A stretch of DNA of 64,000 nucleotides, from the NCBI RefSeq assembly GCF_019443285.1, contig NZ_CP080327.1, forward strand, positions 1,794,001-1,858,000. The letters run 5' to 3'. The notes beneath the pieces are model-generated. The model was given only the letters and a program-made list of their open reading frames with translations. It made no database searches and was not told the DNA's origin. Each line of letters starts with the position of its first letter. Position 1 is the first letter of the stretch. A program made the position numbers and the translations under genes. Below are positions 10,108 through 18,665 of the stretch, piece after piece. This stretch comes from Aquisediminimonas profunda. Its GTDB lineage: Bacteria; Pseudomonadota; Alphaproteobacteria; Sphingomonadales; Sphingomonadaceae.

Positions 10108-10650
10108 TCAATCCTGTTCAGGCCCTAGGGCCGCATCCAGATCTCGCGGCCTTATGAAGCGCGTGATGCGACCGCTGCCTTCCTTGATGTCACCCCATTT
10201 TTCAACATCGAATTGCAATTCCGCCAAGCTGGCAGTGGGGAACTTGGCTTCAAGCTCGTCACGCAATTCGTCGCCGCGAACATCCGGGATGAGCATAAGC
10301 GCCAGGTCTTCAAGCCCGGGATTGTGGCCGCACATCATGACCTTGGCGGCATCTGCGGGCAGGTCATGCACGACATCAAGCAGGGTTGCGCCTGACGCGA
10401 GATAGATTCTGCGATCCCAGTTGGGATGCAGGATGTGACCATAGCCGTCCCAGAACGCGTCAAGGGTCTCGGTGCAGCGCACCGCCGGTGACGAAACCAC
10501 ATGATCCCAGTGCAGGCCAAGCGCCAGCGCATGTTCGCCGATCAGCTTGGATCCTTTGCTTCCTCGTTCATTGATCGGGCGGTCAAAATCGCGGGAAACG
10601 GGCGAATCCCAGCCGGATTTGCCATGGCGAAACAGGGTCAGCGTCTTCAT
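10108..10650 (-). CDS. Histidine phosphatase superfamily protein (SixA-like)
   Basis: 180 residues of the small SixA-type branch of the histidine phosphatases. The catalytic RHG is at residues 8-10 (TLTLFRHGKSGW); the second catalytic histidine lies in MMCGHNPGLEDLA. SixA dephosphorylates phosphohistidine on Hpt or PTS proteins; the target here is unknown. Its ATG overlaps the TGA of the upstream helicase gene in the four bases ATGA (10647-10650), so translation is probably coupled. Confidence 0.85.
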   Translation of the reverse strand: MKTLTLFRHGKSGWDSPVSRDFDRPINERGSKGSKLIGEHALALGLHWDHVVSSPAVRCTETLDAFWDGYGHILHPNWDRRIYLASGATLLDVVHDLPADAAKVMMCGHNPGLEDLALMLIPDVRGDELRDELEAKFPTASLAELQFDVEKWGDIKEGSGRITRFIRPRDLDAALGPEQD

Positions 10651-13370
10651 GGGATGCTGTGATGCCCCATTTGTGCGCTGGAGGAAAGACGGGGTCGTGC
10701 AGATGTCAGATCTTTCACGCGGACGATGGCTTCATCAAGCGTGACCCGCTGGATTGGAGTTCCTGGCGGAAAGGCGGTCAGCAGGCGCGACGGCATTGCG
10801 GAAGATAAAATTACAAACACGCCTTGGTCGTCGGCCCGACGTATCAGGCGGCCAAAAGCCTGTGCAAGTCGGGCCCTGATGATGCGGTCATCATAGGCGG
10901 AGCCTCCATTTGCAGCCTTGCGCGCCGCATGGAGGACGGTCGGCTTTGGCCAGGGCACACCTTCCATGATGACCTGGCGGAGCGAGTCACCCGGGACATC
11001 GACCCCGTCGCGCAAGGCATCCGTGCCAAGAAGGCTTGCCCGAGGATCGTCCCTGAAGATGTCGACCAGCGTTCCGGTGTCGATGGGATCGACATGCTGG
11101 GCGTACAGGGGCAGCCCGTCGCGCGCCAGCCGATCGGCGATGCGCGCATGGACGGCGCGCAACCTCCTGATCGCTGTAAATAGGCCAAGCGTTCCGCCAC
11201 CTGCCGCTGAGATCAGCCTTGCATAGGCACCAGCGAGTTGCGGAATATCGCCGCGCTTGATGTCCGTGACAATAAGGACGGCTGACTGTTTCGCATAGTC
11301 GAAAGGGCTTGCAGAAGCGAAGTGGTGGACCGGTGCATCAAGGTGACGGGTTCCGGTGCGCGCTTCTGCCGCTGCCCATTCTTCCCCGCTTCGCAGCGTT
11401 GCAGACGTAATGAGGGCGCCGTGGGCTGGCTTGAGTACTGCCTGCGCGAAGGGTCGGGTCGGATCGAGCCAGTGGCGATGGAGCCCGATATCGACCTCGC
11501 GCCCCTCGATCCGGTCGACTGCAAGCCAGTCGACAAAGTCCGGATCGGCCGGACCACCAAGCCTGGAAAGCATCGAAAGCCAGGCCGAAAGCGCATCGCG
11601 CCTCCAGCCGAGGCTGGAAATGGCGCCATCGATCCGCGCACGAGCCTGGCCATCGAGCCAGTCGGGTGCGTCTTCAAGTACAGCCTCCAACCGCCGCCCA
11701 AGGATGACGAGCGGACGGAGCAGGGCATCAAGTGCCACAAGCGCTGGTTCGACGGCTGCGATTGTTGGTCCGTCGAGCCCGGCTGCTTCGGTCTCGAGGC
11801 CATATCCTGCATCCTCTGCATCGGCGCGGGCATAAACCTGGCCACGCACAGCCGCGAGCATTGCTTCAACAGGGCCAAACGGCGCGCCCTCTGCAATTCG
11901 CTGGAGCCAGCCGTCCGCAGGAAGCGCTGTTGCCGCATGGGCCGCTGCAGAGATCGCGTTGCCACCCTCTTCGTCATAGCTCGAAACATCGGCAAGGCGC
12001 GCTGCCAAGCCCCGCCTGCGTCCGCGAGACCGGCCCTCAGGGCCAATTATCCAGCGGCGGAGCTCGATTGCCTCTTGCCCGGTGAGTGCGGCCGCAAACA
12101 TGGAATCAGCCGCTTCGGCGATGTGATGCCCTTCATCGAACACAATCCGGGTGGGCGCGTTGCCCGCCTCACGTCCGCGAGCTGCATTGACCATCACTAG
12201 CGCATGATTGGCGATCACAAGGTCGGCTTGCGCCGATGCCCGCGACGCGCGTTCGATGAAGCATTTCCGGTAATGTGGACAACCGGCATAAACACACTCG
12301 CCACGCCGGTCGGTCAGCGCGGTCGCCCCGTTGCGCCGGAACAGCGTCGGCAGCCAGCCTGGCAGGTCTCCGCCCACCATGTCGCCATCCTTGGTATAAG
12401 CAGCCCAGCGGGCGACAAGCTGCGCAAGAATGGCAGCGCGACCTGCAAATCCGCCCTGGAGTGCATCTTCAAGGTTGAGCAGGCAAAGATAGTTTTCACG
12501 ACCTTTGCGCACCACAACTTTCGCGCGCCGCTGGGCAGGGTCTGGATACAGTCGCATGCTCTCGGCATCCAGCTGCCGTTGCAGCGCCTTGGTGAAGGTC
12601 GAAATCCACACGGCTCCGCCGGCCTGCTCTGCCCAGACAGACGCTGGCGAGAGGTAGCCCAGCGTCTTGCCGATCCCGGTGCCGGCTTCGGCAAGGACCA
12701 CATTGGGTGCATCCCTGCGTTGGCGGGGGGAGAACGCATCAATCGCCGCGAGCGCATAATCGCGTTGGCCCGGGCGTTCTTCCGCGCCATGGCCAGTCAA
12801 GCTGTCGAGACGCGCAACGACATCGCCTGTATTCAGGATGATCGGATGCGGGGCAGGGCGGGCAGAGGTCTCCTGCCATTCTGGAAGTTTGGAGAAGAGC
12901 CAGCGCTCCGCCTGTGCCGGCTTGGCGATGCGTGTTTCCAAAACCTGCCCCCAAGGCCAGCGCAGCCTGCTGAGCGATGCTGCAGAAGCCCATGCCCCTT
13001 CGCGTTCAAACCAGTCCGGCCTTTCAAGATGCGACAAGAGTTCGCTCGCGGCGCGGTGCAGCATCTGGGCTGCGCCCTGATCATCGTCAGGTGGTTCAAG
13101 TCCGATTGCGGTCGCCAGTCCCTTGGGCGTTGGGACCATGAACTTGGCAGGATGGATGAACGCAAAGAGTTCAAGCAAGTCCAATCCCGAAATTTCGGGA
13201 TAGCCAAGCCGTTCCCCGATCAAGGGGGCATTGAGCAAAATCATCGGCGTTTCGGCGGCTCGCGCGATTGCCTCACCCCGCCCAACGGGCTTGACCACGC
13301 CATCTGCCGTTGAAATCCAGATGCCGGCATGGCTTGCATGAAGGGCTGGATAGGCTAGGGGCTCACTCAC
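10647..13370 (-). CDS. ATP-dependent DNA helicase, DinG/XPD-like iron-sulfur type
   Basis: 907-residue superfamily 2 helicase. Walker A is at 228-236 (EAGTGIGKT) and the Walker B box reads DEGH (412-415) instead of DEAH. Four cysteines that would ligate a 4Fe-4S cluster are present: Cys296 (ENYLC), Cys359, Cys364 and Cys370 (ECVYAGCPHYRKC). C-terminal helicase motifs include LITSATLR and QAFGRLIRRADD. The first 190 or so residues form an extra domain whose fold I do not recognise. DinG-type enzymes unwind damaged or structured DNA and R-loops. It is the first gene of a two-gene unit with the SixA-like phosphatase. Confidence 0.9.
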   Translation of the reverse strand: MSEPLAYPALHASHAGIWISTADGVVKPVGRGEAIARAAETPMILLNAPLIGERLGYPEISGLDLLELFAFIHPAKFMVPTPKGLATAIGLEPPDDDQGAAQMLHRAASELLSHLERPDWFEREGAWASAASLSRLRWPWGQVLETRIAKPAQAERWLFSKLPEWQETSARPAPHPIILNTGDVVARLDSLTGHGAEERPGQRDYALAAIDAFSPRQRRDAPNVVLAEAGTGIGKTLGYLSPASVWAEQAGGAVWISTFTKALQRQLDAESMRLYPDPAQRRAKVVVRKGRENYLCLLNLEDALQGGFAGRAAILAQLVARWAAYTKDGDMVGGDLPGWLPTLFRRNGATALTDRRGECVYAGCPHYRKCFIERASRASAQADLVIANHALVMVNAARGREAGNAPTRIVFDEGHHIAEAADSMFAAALTGQEAIELRRWIIGPEGRSRGRRRGLAARLADVSSYDEEGGNAISAAAHAATALPADGWLQRIAEGAPFGPVEAMLAAVRGQVYARADAEDAGYGLETEAAGLDGPTIAAVEPALVALDALLRPLVILGRRLEAVLEDAPDWLDGQARARIDGAISSLGWRRDALSAWLSMLSRLGGPADPDFVDWLAVDRIEGREVDIGLHRHWLDPTRPFAQAVLKPAHGALITSATLRSGEEWAAAEARTGTRHLDAPVHHFASASPFDYAKQSAVLIVTDIKRGDIPQLAGAYARLISAAGGGTLGLFTAIRRLRAVHARIADRLARDGLPLYAQHVDPIDTGTLVDIFRDDPRASLLGTDALRDGVDVPGDSLRQVIMEGVPWPKPTVLHAARKAANGGSAYDDRIIRARLAQAFGRLIRRADDQGVFVILSSAMPSRLLTAFPPGTPIQRVTLDEAIVRVKDLTSARPRLSSSAQMGHHSIP

Positions 13371-13411
13371 TTGGGCGACATGGCCCAGCTAGAACGAAAG
13401 AGCAACGGAAA

Positions 13412-14974
13412 GTGACGAACGTGCGCGACGCAGCGATGGTTTCAAAGGCCTGGCCCTATGAAGAAGCGCGCAAGGTTCTGAAACGCTTGCCGTCGGGAAA
13501 GCCTGACGGAGCGCCGGTCATCTTCGAAACGGGATATGGCCCGTCAGGCCTGCCGCATATCGGTACATTCAATGAAGTGCTACGCACGACAATGGTTCGT
13601 CACGCCTTCGAGACCTTGTCTGACATGCCGACGCGACTGATAGCATTTTCGGATGATATGGATGGCCTTCGCAAGGTGCCAGACAATGTGCCGAACCAGG
13701 AGATGCTCAAGGCCTATCTTGGCAAACCGCTGACAAAAATTCCCGATCCCTTCGAGAAGTTCGAAAGTTTCGCGCATCACAACAATGCGATGCTCCGCGA
13801 GTTTCTTGATCGGTTCGGTTTCGAATATGAATTCGTCTCTTCGACCGAGCGATACGCTTCAGGCGCATTCGACGATGCACTGAGAAATGTCCTGCGTCAG
13901 TATCAGGCGATCATGGACATCATGCTGCCAACGCTTCGCAAGGAGCGTGCTGCAACCTATTCGCCCGTTCTCCCGATAAGCGTGAAGAGCGGGATTGTCC
14001 TGCAGGTCCCGGTTGAGGTGGTCGATGCCGATGCCGGGCTCATCCGCTTCGATGATGAAGGGGAAACAGTCACACAGTCGATCCTCGGCGGGCAGGCGAA
14101 GCTTCAGTGGAAGGTCGATTGGGCCATGCGCTGGGTCGCGCTTGGTGTTGACTATGAAATGTATGGCAAGGACCTGACGGACAGCGGTGTCCAGTCGGGC
14201 AAGATTGCGCAAGCGCTCGGAGGTCGCAAGCCGGAAGGGCTCATCTATGAGATGTTCCTTGACGAAAAAGGGGAGAAGATTTCCAAGTCCAAGGGCAATG
14301 GACTGAGCCTTGAGCAGTGGCTGAGCTACGGAACGCAGGAAAGCCTCGCTTTCTATGCCTATCGCGAGCCGAAGAGTGCCAAGCAACTGCATCTTGGCGT
14401 CGTGCCGCGTGCTGTCGATGAGTATTTTCAGTTCCGCGGCAATTATGCTGGTCAACCGATCGAGCAAAAGCTCGGCAATCCGGTCCACCATATCCACAAC
14501 GGCAAGGTGCCGGATGCCGTTCCGCCGCTCACATTCGGCCTGCTGCTCAATCTGGTGAGCTTGCCGGGACTGGGTGACAAGCAGATCGTCTGGAACTTCG
14601 TTCGTAAATATGCCCCGGACACATCGCCCGAGACCCAGCCTGAGCTCGATACCTTGATCGGCCTTGCCATCAACTATGCCCGTGATTTCGTGGTTCCCAC
14701 CCTGAAGCGCCGCGCGCCGCAAGGAGTGGAGGTGGACGCTCTCAAGCGTCTCGATGCAGAACTTGCGGCACTTCCGGCGAATGCCAGTGCCGAGGACATC
14801 CAGAATATCGTCTATGAAATTGGCAAGACTGGCCGCTTTGAAAATCTGCGCGACTGGTTCAAGGCGCTCTATGAAACCCTTCTCGGATCAAGCGCGGGTC
14901 CGAGGATGGGCAGTTTCATTGCACTCTATGGCATAGAGAACAGCCGCAAACTGATAGGTGAGTCGCTGGGCTGA
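13412..14974 (+). CDS. lysK: Lysine--tRNA ligase, class I
   Basis: Charges tRNA-Lys. This is the class I enzyme typical of archaea and alphaproteobacteria, not the class II LysS: it has the HIGH-like PHIG motif at 48-51 (GPSGLPHIGTFNEV) and the KMSKS-like KISKSKGNG. The GTG at 13412 follows a GGAAA ribosome site and gives 520 residues; an ATG at 13436 (MVSKAWPYEE) is also possible. It diverges from the helicase gene 41 bases away. No second LysRS is in the window. Confidence 0.95.
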   Translation: MTNVRDAAMVSKAWPYEEARKVLKRLPSGKPDGAPVIFETGYGPSGLPHIGTFNEVLRTTMVRHAFETLSDMPTRLIAFSDDMDGLRKVPDNVPNQEMLKAYLGKPLTKIPDPFEKFESFAHHNNAMLREFLDRFGFEYEFVSSTERYASGAFDDALRNVLRQYQAIMDIMLPTLRKERAATYSPVLPISVKSGIVLQVPVEVVDADAGLIRFDDEGETVTQSILGGQAKLQWKVDWAMRWVALGVDYEMYGKDLTDSGVQSGKIAQALGGRKPEGLIYEMFLDEKGEKISKSKGNGLSLEQWLSYGTQESLAFYAYREPKSAKQLHLGVVPRAVDEYFQFRGNYAGQPIEQKLGNPVHHIHNGKVPDAVPPLTFGLLLNLVSLPGLGDKQIVWNFVRKYAPDTSPETQPELDTLIGLAINYARDFVVPTLKRRAPQGVEVDALKRLDAELAALPANASAEDIQNIVYEIGKTGRFENLRDWFKALYETLLGSSAGPRMGSFIALYGIENSRKLIGESLG

Positions 14975-15039
14975 ACACGTGGAACGCTGACGGTCGTATA
15001 AGTGTGGACGACCTCAGTGGCGCCCGATAAGCGGCCGAC

Positions 15040-15315
15040 ATGTATGTTGCCCTGTTGCGTATTGCGGCCGGTTTCCTGACCTTGCCGTTCATTGGCATTG
15101 CAGCGCTCACATTCATGGCGTCGCCCAAATCACTCGTCGATCTTGTGACACTCTATGGCTTTTGGCTTTTGCCTGCTCTCTCGCTGTCAACGACGTGCGG
15201 CCTTTGGTGGACCATGCCGACGCGGACACTCGTTCCTGTCGTCATGATCCTCCCCATTGTCCTGTGGCTTGTTGTTGTCGGTCTAGTGTTCGCAATTGCC
15301 ACGATTGCGAGCTGA
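15040..15315 (+). CDS. Small membrane protein, unknown
   Basis: 91 residues, almost entirely hydrophobic, with about three predicted membrane spans (MYVALLRIAAGFLTLPFIG, LYGFWLLPALSLSTTCGLWW, VVMILPIVLWLVVVGLVFAI). It lies 65 bases after lysK on the same strand and 12 bases before the converging DUF885 gene. I do not recognise the family. The hydrophobic pattern is too regular to be chance coding, but function cannot be assigned. Confidence 0.6.
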   Translation: MYVALLRIAAGFLTLPFIGIAALTFMASPKSLVDLVTLYGFWLLPALSLSTTCGLWWTMPTRTLVPVVMILPIVLWLVVVGLVFAIATIAS

Positions 15316-15327
15316 CTGGTCTGCGGC

Positions 15328-17127
15328 CTATTTTCTGGATGCGATCCAGTCGTCGATCTTCTTTTCTAGGACGGCCATGGGCAGCGCGCCCGTCATCAGG
15401 ACTTGCGCGTGGAACTCGCGCGGGTCGAACTTGTCGCCAAGGGCTGCCTGGGCACGGGCCTTCAGCTTGAGGATCGTCAACTGACCGATCTTGTAGGCAA
15501 GTGCCTGCCCGGGAATTGCGATATAGCGTTCGACTTCAGCGGTCGCATCGGTGCGGCTCATGCCCGAATTGTCGAGCATATACTGGATCGATTGATCCCG
15601 CGTCCAACCCTTGGAATGAATCCCCGAGTCAACAACAAGCCGCATTGCACGCAGCATTTCATCGTTCAGGCCACCGAAACGGAAATAGGGATCGCTTTCA
15701 ACGCCAAGCTCCTTCCAAAGGCTTTCGGCATAAAGCCCCCAGCCTTCGGCATAGGCCGTATTCCCGCCAAAGCGCATGAAGCTGGGGAGGGCCTCATTTT
15801 CCTGGGCCAGGCTGATCTGGAAATGGTGACCGGGAACGGCCTCGTGCAGGTAAAGCGTCTCGCTTTCCGGTTTTGAGCGCGAGGGCAGGTCGTAGCTATT
15901 ATAGTAGAAGACGCCCGGGCGGGATCCGTCAGGCGTACCCGCATTATAGGAGCCGCCAGCATCAGTCTTTTCGCGATATTCGGGCACTGGCCGGATCTCG
16001 AGCGGGCTTTTGGGGATTGTCGAGAATTGTTCGCGAACACGTTCATCGACCTTGCGGCCAATTGCGAGGAACGTATCCCGCATGTCCTCCTTTGAGGAGA
16101 ATTTGAATTTCGGATCGTCGCGGAAATAATTGAAAAAGGCCTTCAGGTCGCCGTTGAAGCCCGCCTGGACCCGGATATCATCCATTTGCTTGCGAATGCG
16201 CGCCACTTCACTGAGACCAAGATTGTGCACATCATCCGCACTCATCTTCACAGTCGTGTTGGACTCGATCAGATAGTCATAGAGTTTCTTTCCGCCTGGC
16301 ATGGCGGCCAGACCAACGCCGTCGCGAGCGACAGGCAAATATTCATTCTTCAGGAAATCCCGAAGGCGCACATAGGCCGGAATGATGCCCATTTTGATCG
16401 TGGCCGCATAGTCTGCGCGCAGCCTGGATTGGTCAGTGGAGCTGATGCCTTCCGGGAAGGTCTTGACCGGCCCATAGAATGTCGAGCCCTCAACGCCTTG
16501 GGCGATCTGAAGGTTCAGCTGGTCGATGACATTGTTAATCACGAGCTTTGGCTGCACGACGCCGGTCTTCATGCCTTCACGGAAGCGGCCGATCGCGCGA
16601 TCAAGCAGCACAATATATTCGCGATGCCGCTTCAGATTATTGTCATAGTCCAGAACGGTCTTGAACGGTGCCGCCCCCTGACCGGAAGCGAAATCAGGAT
16701 AAAAGGTATGAAAGCCGAAGAAATGATCGATCGGACGGACCGCGACCAACGCGAGCATGTCAGGCCGCAATCCGCGCAGGTTGGTTTCGGTCTGCCATTT
16801 GAACACGTCATAGGCAATTTGGTCGGTTGGATTGAGCGCAGCCCGATTGATGGCGAAAAGGCGCTTCAGGTCCTGCTCACCCGCCTTGCGCTCGGCGGCA
16901 AAATAGGCATCCGAAATATAGTCACCAAGCCGGTCAGCGTAGCGGAGGTCTCCGCGAAAAAGCGCGTTGATGGGGTTGCGCTTGAGGGTGGCTTCATCGC
17001 TGTCGGTGAAGAGCTGCTTGAGGCGGGCATCGGCGTTTTGAGTTTGGGCAGGAGCAGCCTGCACGGGCACCGCAACGGCGATCGGCGAGAGGCTGGCGAG
17101 CAAAATGGCAGCGAGGCGAAGAGACAT
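15328..17127 (-). CDS. DUF885 family exported protein, putative metallopeptidase (copy 1)
   Basis: 599 residues with a signal peptide (MSLRLAAILLASLSPIAVAVPVQA). The family hallmark is the zinc-site-like segment LHEAVPGHHFQ, an HExxxxHH arrangement, followed by a conserved VDSGIHSKGWTRDQS block and EVERYIAIPGQALAYKIG. DUF885 proteins are thought to be periplasmic peptidases, but no substrate is established here. A second member lies at 56108-57919 in this window and shares these same blocks. The gene stands alone, converging on the small membrane protein. Confidence 0.85.
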   Translation of the reverse strand: MSLRLAAILLASLSPIAVAVPVQAAPAQTQNADARLKQLFTDSDEATLKRNPINALFRGDLRYADRLGDYISDAYFAAERKAGEQDLKRLFAINRAALNPTDQIAYDVFKWQTETNLRGLRPDMLALVAVRPIDHFFGFHTFYPDFASGQGAAPFKTVLDYDNNLKRHREYIVLLDRAIGRFREGMKTGVVQPKLVINNVIDQLNLQIAQGVEGSTFYGPVKTFPEGISSTDQSRLRADYAATIKMGIIPAYVRLRDFLKNEYLPVARDGVGLAAMPGGKKLYDYLIESNTTVKMSADDVHNLGLSEVARIRKQMDDIRVQAGFNGDLKAFFNYFRDDPKFKFSSKEDMRDTFLAIGRKVDERVREQFSTIPKSPLEIRPVPEYREKTDAGGSYNAGTPDGSRPGVFYYNSYDLPSRSKPESETLYLHEAVPGHHFQISLAQENEALPSFMRFGGNTAYAEGWGLYAESLWKELGVESDPYFRFGGLNDEMLRAMRLVVDSGIHSKGWTRDQSIQYMLDNSGMSRTDATAEVERYIAIPGQALAYKIGQLTILKLKARAQAALGDKFDPREFHAQVLMTGALPMAVLEKKIDDWIASRK

Positions 17128-17234
17128 CTGACAAGATCCTGAACATTATGAAGTGATTCCCAACGTCCGCACTAGCGCCCGCGCCAAGAAAAACAAAAAT
17201 GTTCGATCAAGCGTCTATCATCGTCGACAAAGGG

Positions 17235-17264
17235 GCCCCGGAGAGTTTTTGGCTCTTCCGGGGC
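17235..17264 (-). terminator. Hairpin downstream of the RcnB-like gene
   Basis: GCCCCGGAGAG pairs with CTCTTCCGGGGC (one bulged base) around a short T-rich loop. On the minus strand it lies 28 bases past the stop of the RcnB-like gene and before the DUF885 promoter region. The run after the stem (CCCTTTG) is only weakly T-rich, so termination is inferred from stem strength and position. Confidence 0.5.
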
Positions 17265-17291
17265 ACGCTTTGATTGCGTGTATGGTGATTT

Positions 17292-17765
17292 CTACCAATA
17301 GAAACCGCGGATTACGTTTCGGACGATACCGGTGCGCATGTCGATCAGCAGGACATCGTCATAATGGCGGACCCAGCGCTGGGTGCCATATGCTGGCGGC
17401 AAGCGATAATAGGCTGGGTTCACGATTACATAAGGCCGGCCATAATAGGCCGGAGGCAGGCGGCGACCGATTGCAAAGCGTTCATAGCGGAACGGCGCAT
17501 GCCAGTTTCCGCGGCGATAGACGCCTGAATGCGTGCGCCGATAGTCTCGCCAATCCTCACGATATTCCCTCTTTGCATCGCGATAGTCGTCACGTGCGTC
17601 CCGAACATCGCGGCGATCACCGTGACGATAGGCATTGTTGAGTTCGCGACGTTCTTCGCGGACTTCGTGCCGGTCTCGGGCAAGTTCGCCCCGCGATGTG
17701 GACGCCGATGAAATCGATGGCACAAGGCTTGATGCCAGGATGGAAAGAAAGACAATCCTTTTCAT
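17292..17765 (-). CDS. RcnB-like periplasmic protein
   Basis: 157 residues from the ATG at 17765, which begins a signal peptide (MKRIVFLSILASSLVPSISSAS). The middle is a highly charged Arg/Asp/Glu stretch (about 30-85) likely to be a long helix. The C-terminus has the RcnB-type pattern RRLPPAYYGRPYVI ... RWVRHYDDVLLIDMRTGIV. In E. coli RcnB is a periplasmic partner of the Ni/Co efflux pump RcnA, but many homologues occur without it. No rcnA is here, so a role in metal homeostasis is only a family-level guess. Confidence 0.75.
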   Translation of the reverse strand: MKRIVFLSILASSLVPSISSASTSRGELARDRHEVREERRELNNAYRHGDRRDVRDARDDYRDAKREYREDWRDYRRTHSGVYRRGNWHAPFRYERFAIGRRLPPAYYGRPYVIVNPAYYRLPPAYGTQRWVRHYDDVLLIDMRTGIVRNVIRGFYW

Positions 17766-17864
17766 AAATCTACTCCCGTCGTTCATGACCCCGACCCATG
17801 TGTCTTAAGGGATCGATTTTGAACGTCTGCGAAACGGGATTGTCAGCCTTTGTAAAGATTTGGC

Positions 17865-18665
17865 CTATGCAAAAAGGATTTCGGCACCCCTATCCCATAA
17901 GGCCGGGGTGGAAGCCCCAAGGATCGACTGTTCACCGTCCGCAAATTGATAGGGCGTTCCGTTCGGGCGCGCGGCCTTGCCTCCAGCCTCTTCAAGAAAG
18001 AGGATTCCTGGAACATGATCCCAAGGCAGGGCGCGGTGAAACACTGAAATGTCATTCTGTCCGAGTGCGAGCCGCGGATATTGTTCGCCAGCGCATCGCG
18101 GTATTTCGGCCGGGGTCAAAAGGTCGGCAGTTCGGGCAAGCAGGGCATCCCCTTCTTCGCGAGGCATGAACCGGGTGGCCAATGAAGCAATAGGACGCTC
18201 CTTTCCGCTGCCTCGCGCAACGATGCGCTCGCCGTCGATAAAGGCTCCGCCGCGACGCACGGCATGACACAGGCGCCCGGTGAGCGGGTCGAGTATCCAG
18301 CCTGCTTCCGCAATGCCGTCATGTGCCAAGGCGATCATGATGGCAAAGGGCGCCATTCCTGCAGCGAAGTTCGCTGTGCCATCAATCGGGTCAATGATCC
18401 ACAGGGCACCTTGGTCGATCCCCTGCATCAATGCAGGATCCGACGCGGCGGCCTCTTCCCCCAAGATGCGAACATTGGGCATGATGCGGGCAAGTCCCTC
18501 GGCAAGCCGCAGCTCACTCTCGCGATCTGCGATCGTGACAGGGTCTCCGGGTGACTTCTCGTCAATGTCTTCAGCGGCAAGCTGCCGAAAGCGGGGCAAA
18601 ACAATATCGGCGGCAACTTGCCGCATCAATGTGCTGACGGGCTCGACAAGTGCCTGATGTGTCAA
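17865..18665 (-). CDS. Inositol monophosphatase family protein (histidinol-phosphatase-like)
   Basis: 266 residues with the Mg2+-dependent phosphatase motifs GEEAAAS and DPIDGTANFAAG, and a C-terminal VSTPALWDR-like end (LGASTPALWDRG). Family members dephosphorylate inositol phosphate, histidinol phosphate or 3'-phosphoadenosine 5'-phosphate; the presence beside argJ, an amino-acid gene, makes histidinol-phosphatase activity worth considering but does not prove it. The TTG at 18665 overlaps the argJ TGA as TTGA; the first in-frame ATG at 18626 is the alternative start. Confidence 0.8.
   Translation of the reverse strand: MTHQALVEPVSTLMRQVAADIVLPRFRQLAAEDIDEKSPGDPVTIADRESELRLAEGLARIMPNVRILGEEAAASDPALMQGIDQGALWIIDPIDGTANFAAGMAPFAIMIALAHDGIAEAGWILDPLTGRLCHAVRRGGAFIDGERIVARGSGKERPIASLATRFMPREEGDALLARTADLLTPAEIPRCAGEQYPRLALGQNDISVFHRALPWDHVPGILFLEEAGGKAARPNGTPYQFADGEQSILGASTPALWDRGAEILFA

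Noticed and set aside
10121-10132. Perfect 12-bp palindrome GGCCCTAGGGCC
   Set aside because: It lies inside the last codons of the SixA-like gene; a GC-rich genome gives such palindromes by chance and nothing else supports a site.
12204-13313. 369-residue plus-strand open frame
   Set aside because: It is entirely antisense to the DinG-like helicase and low-complexity in Arg/Pro; a shadow of GC-rich coding.
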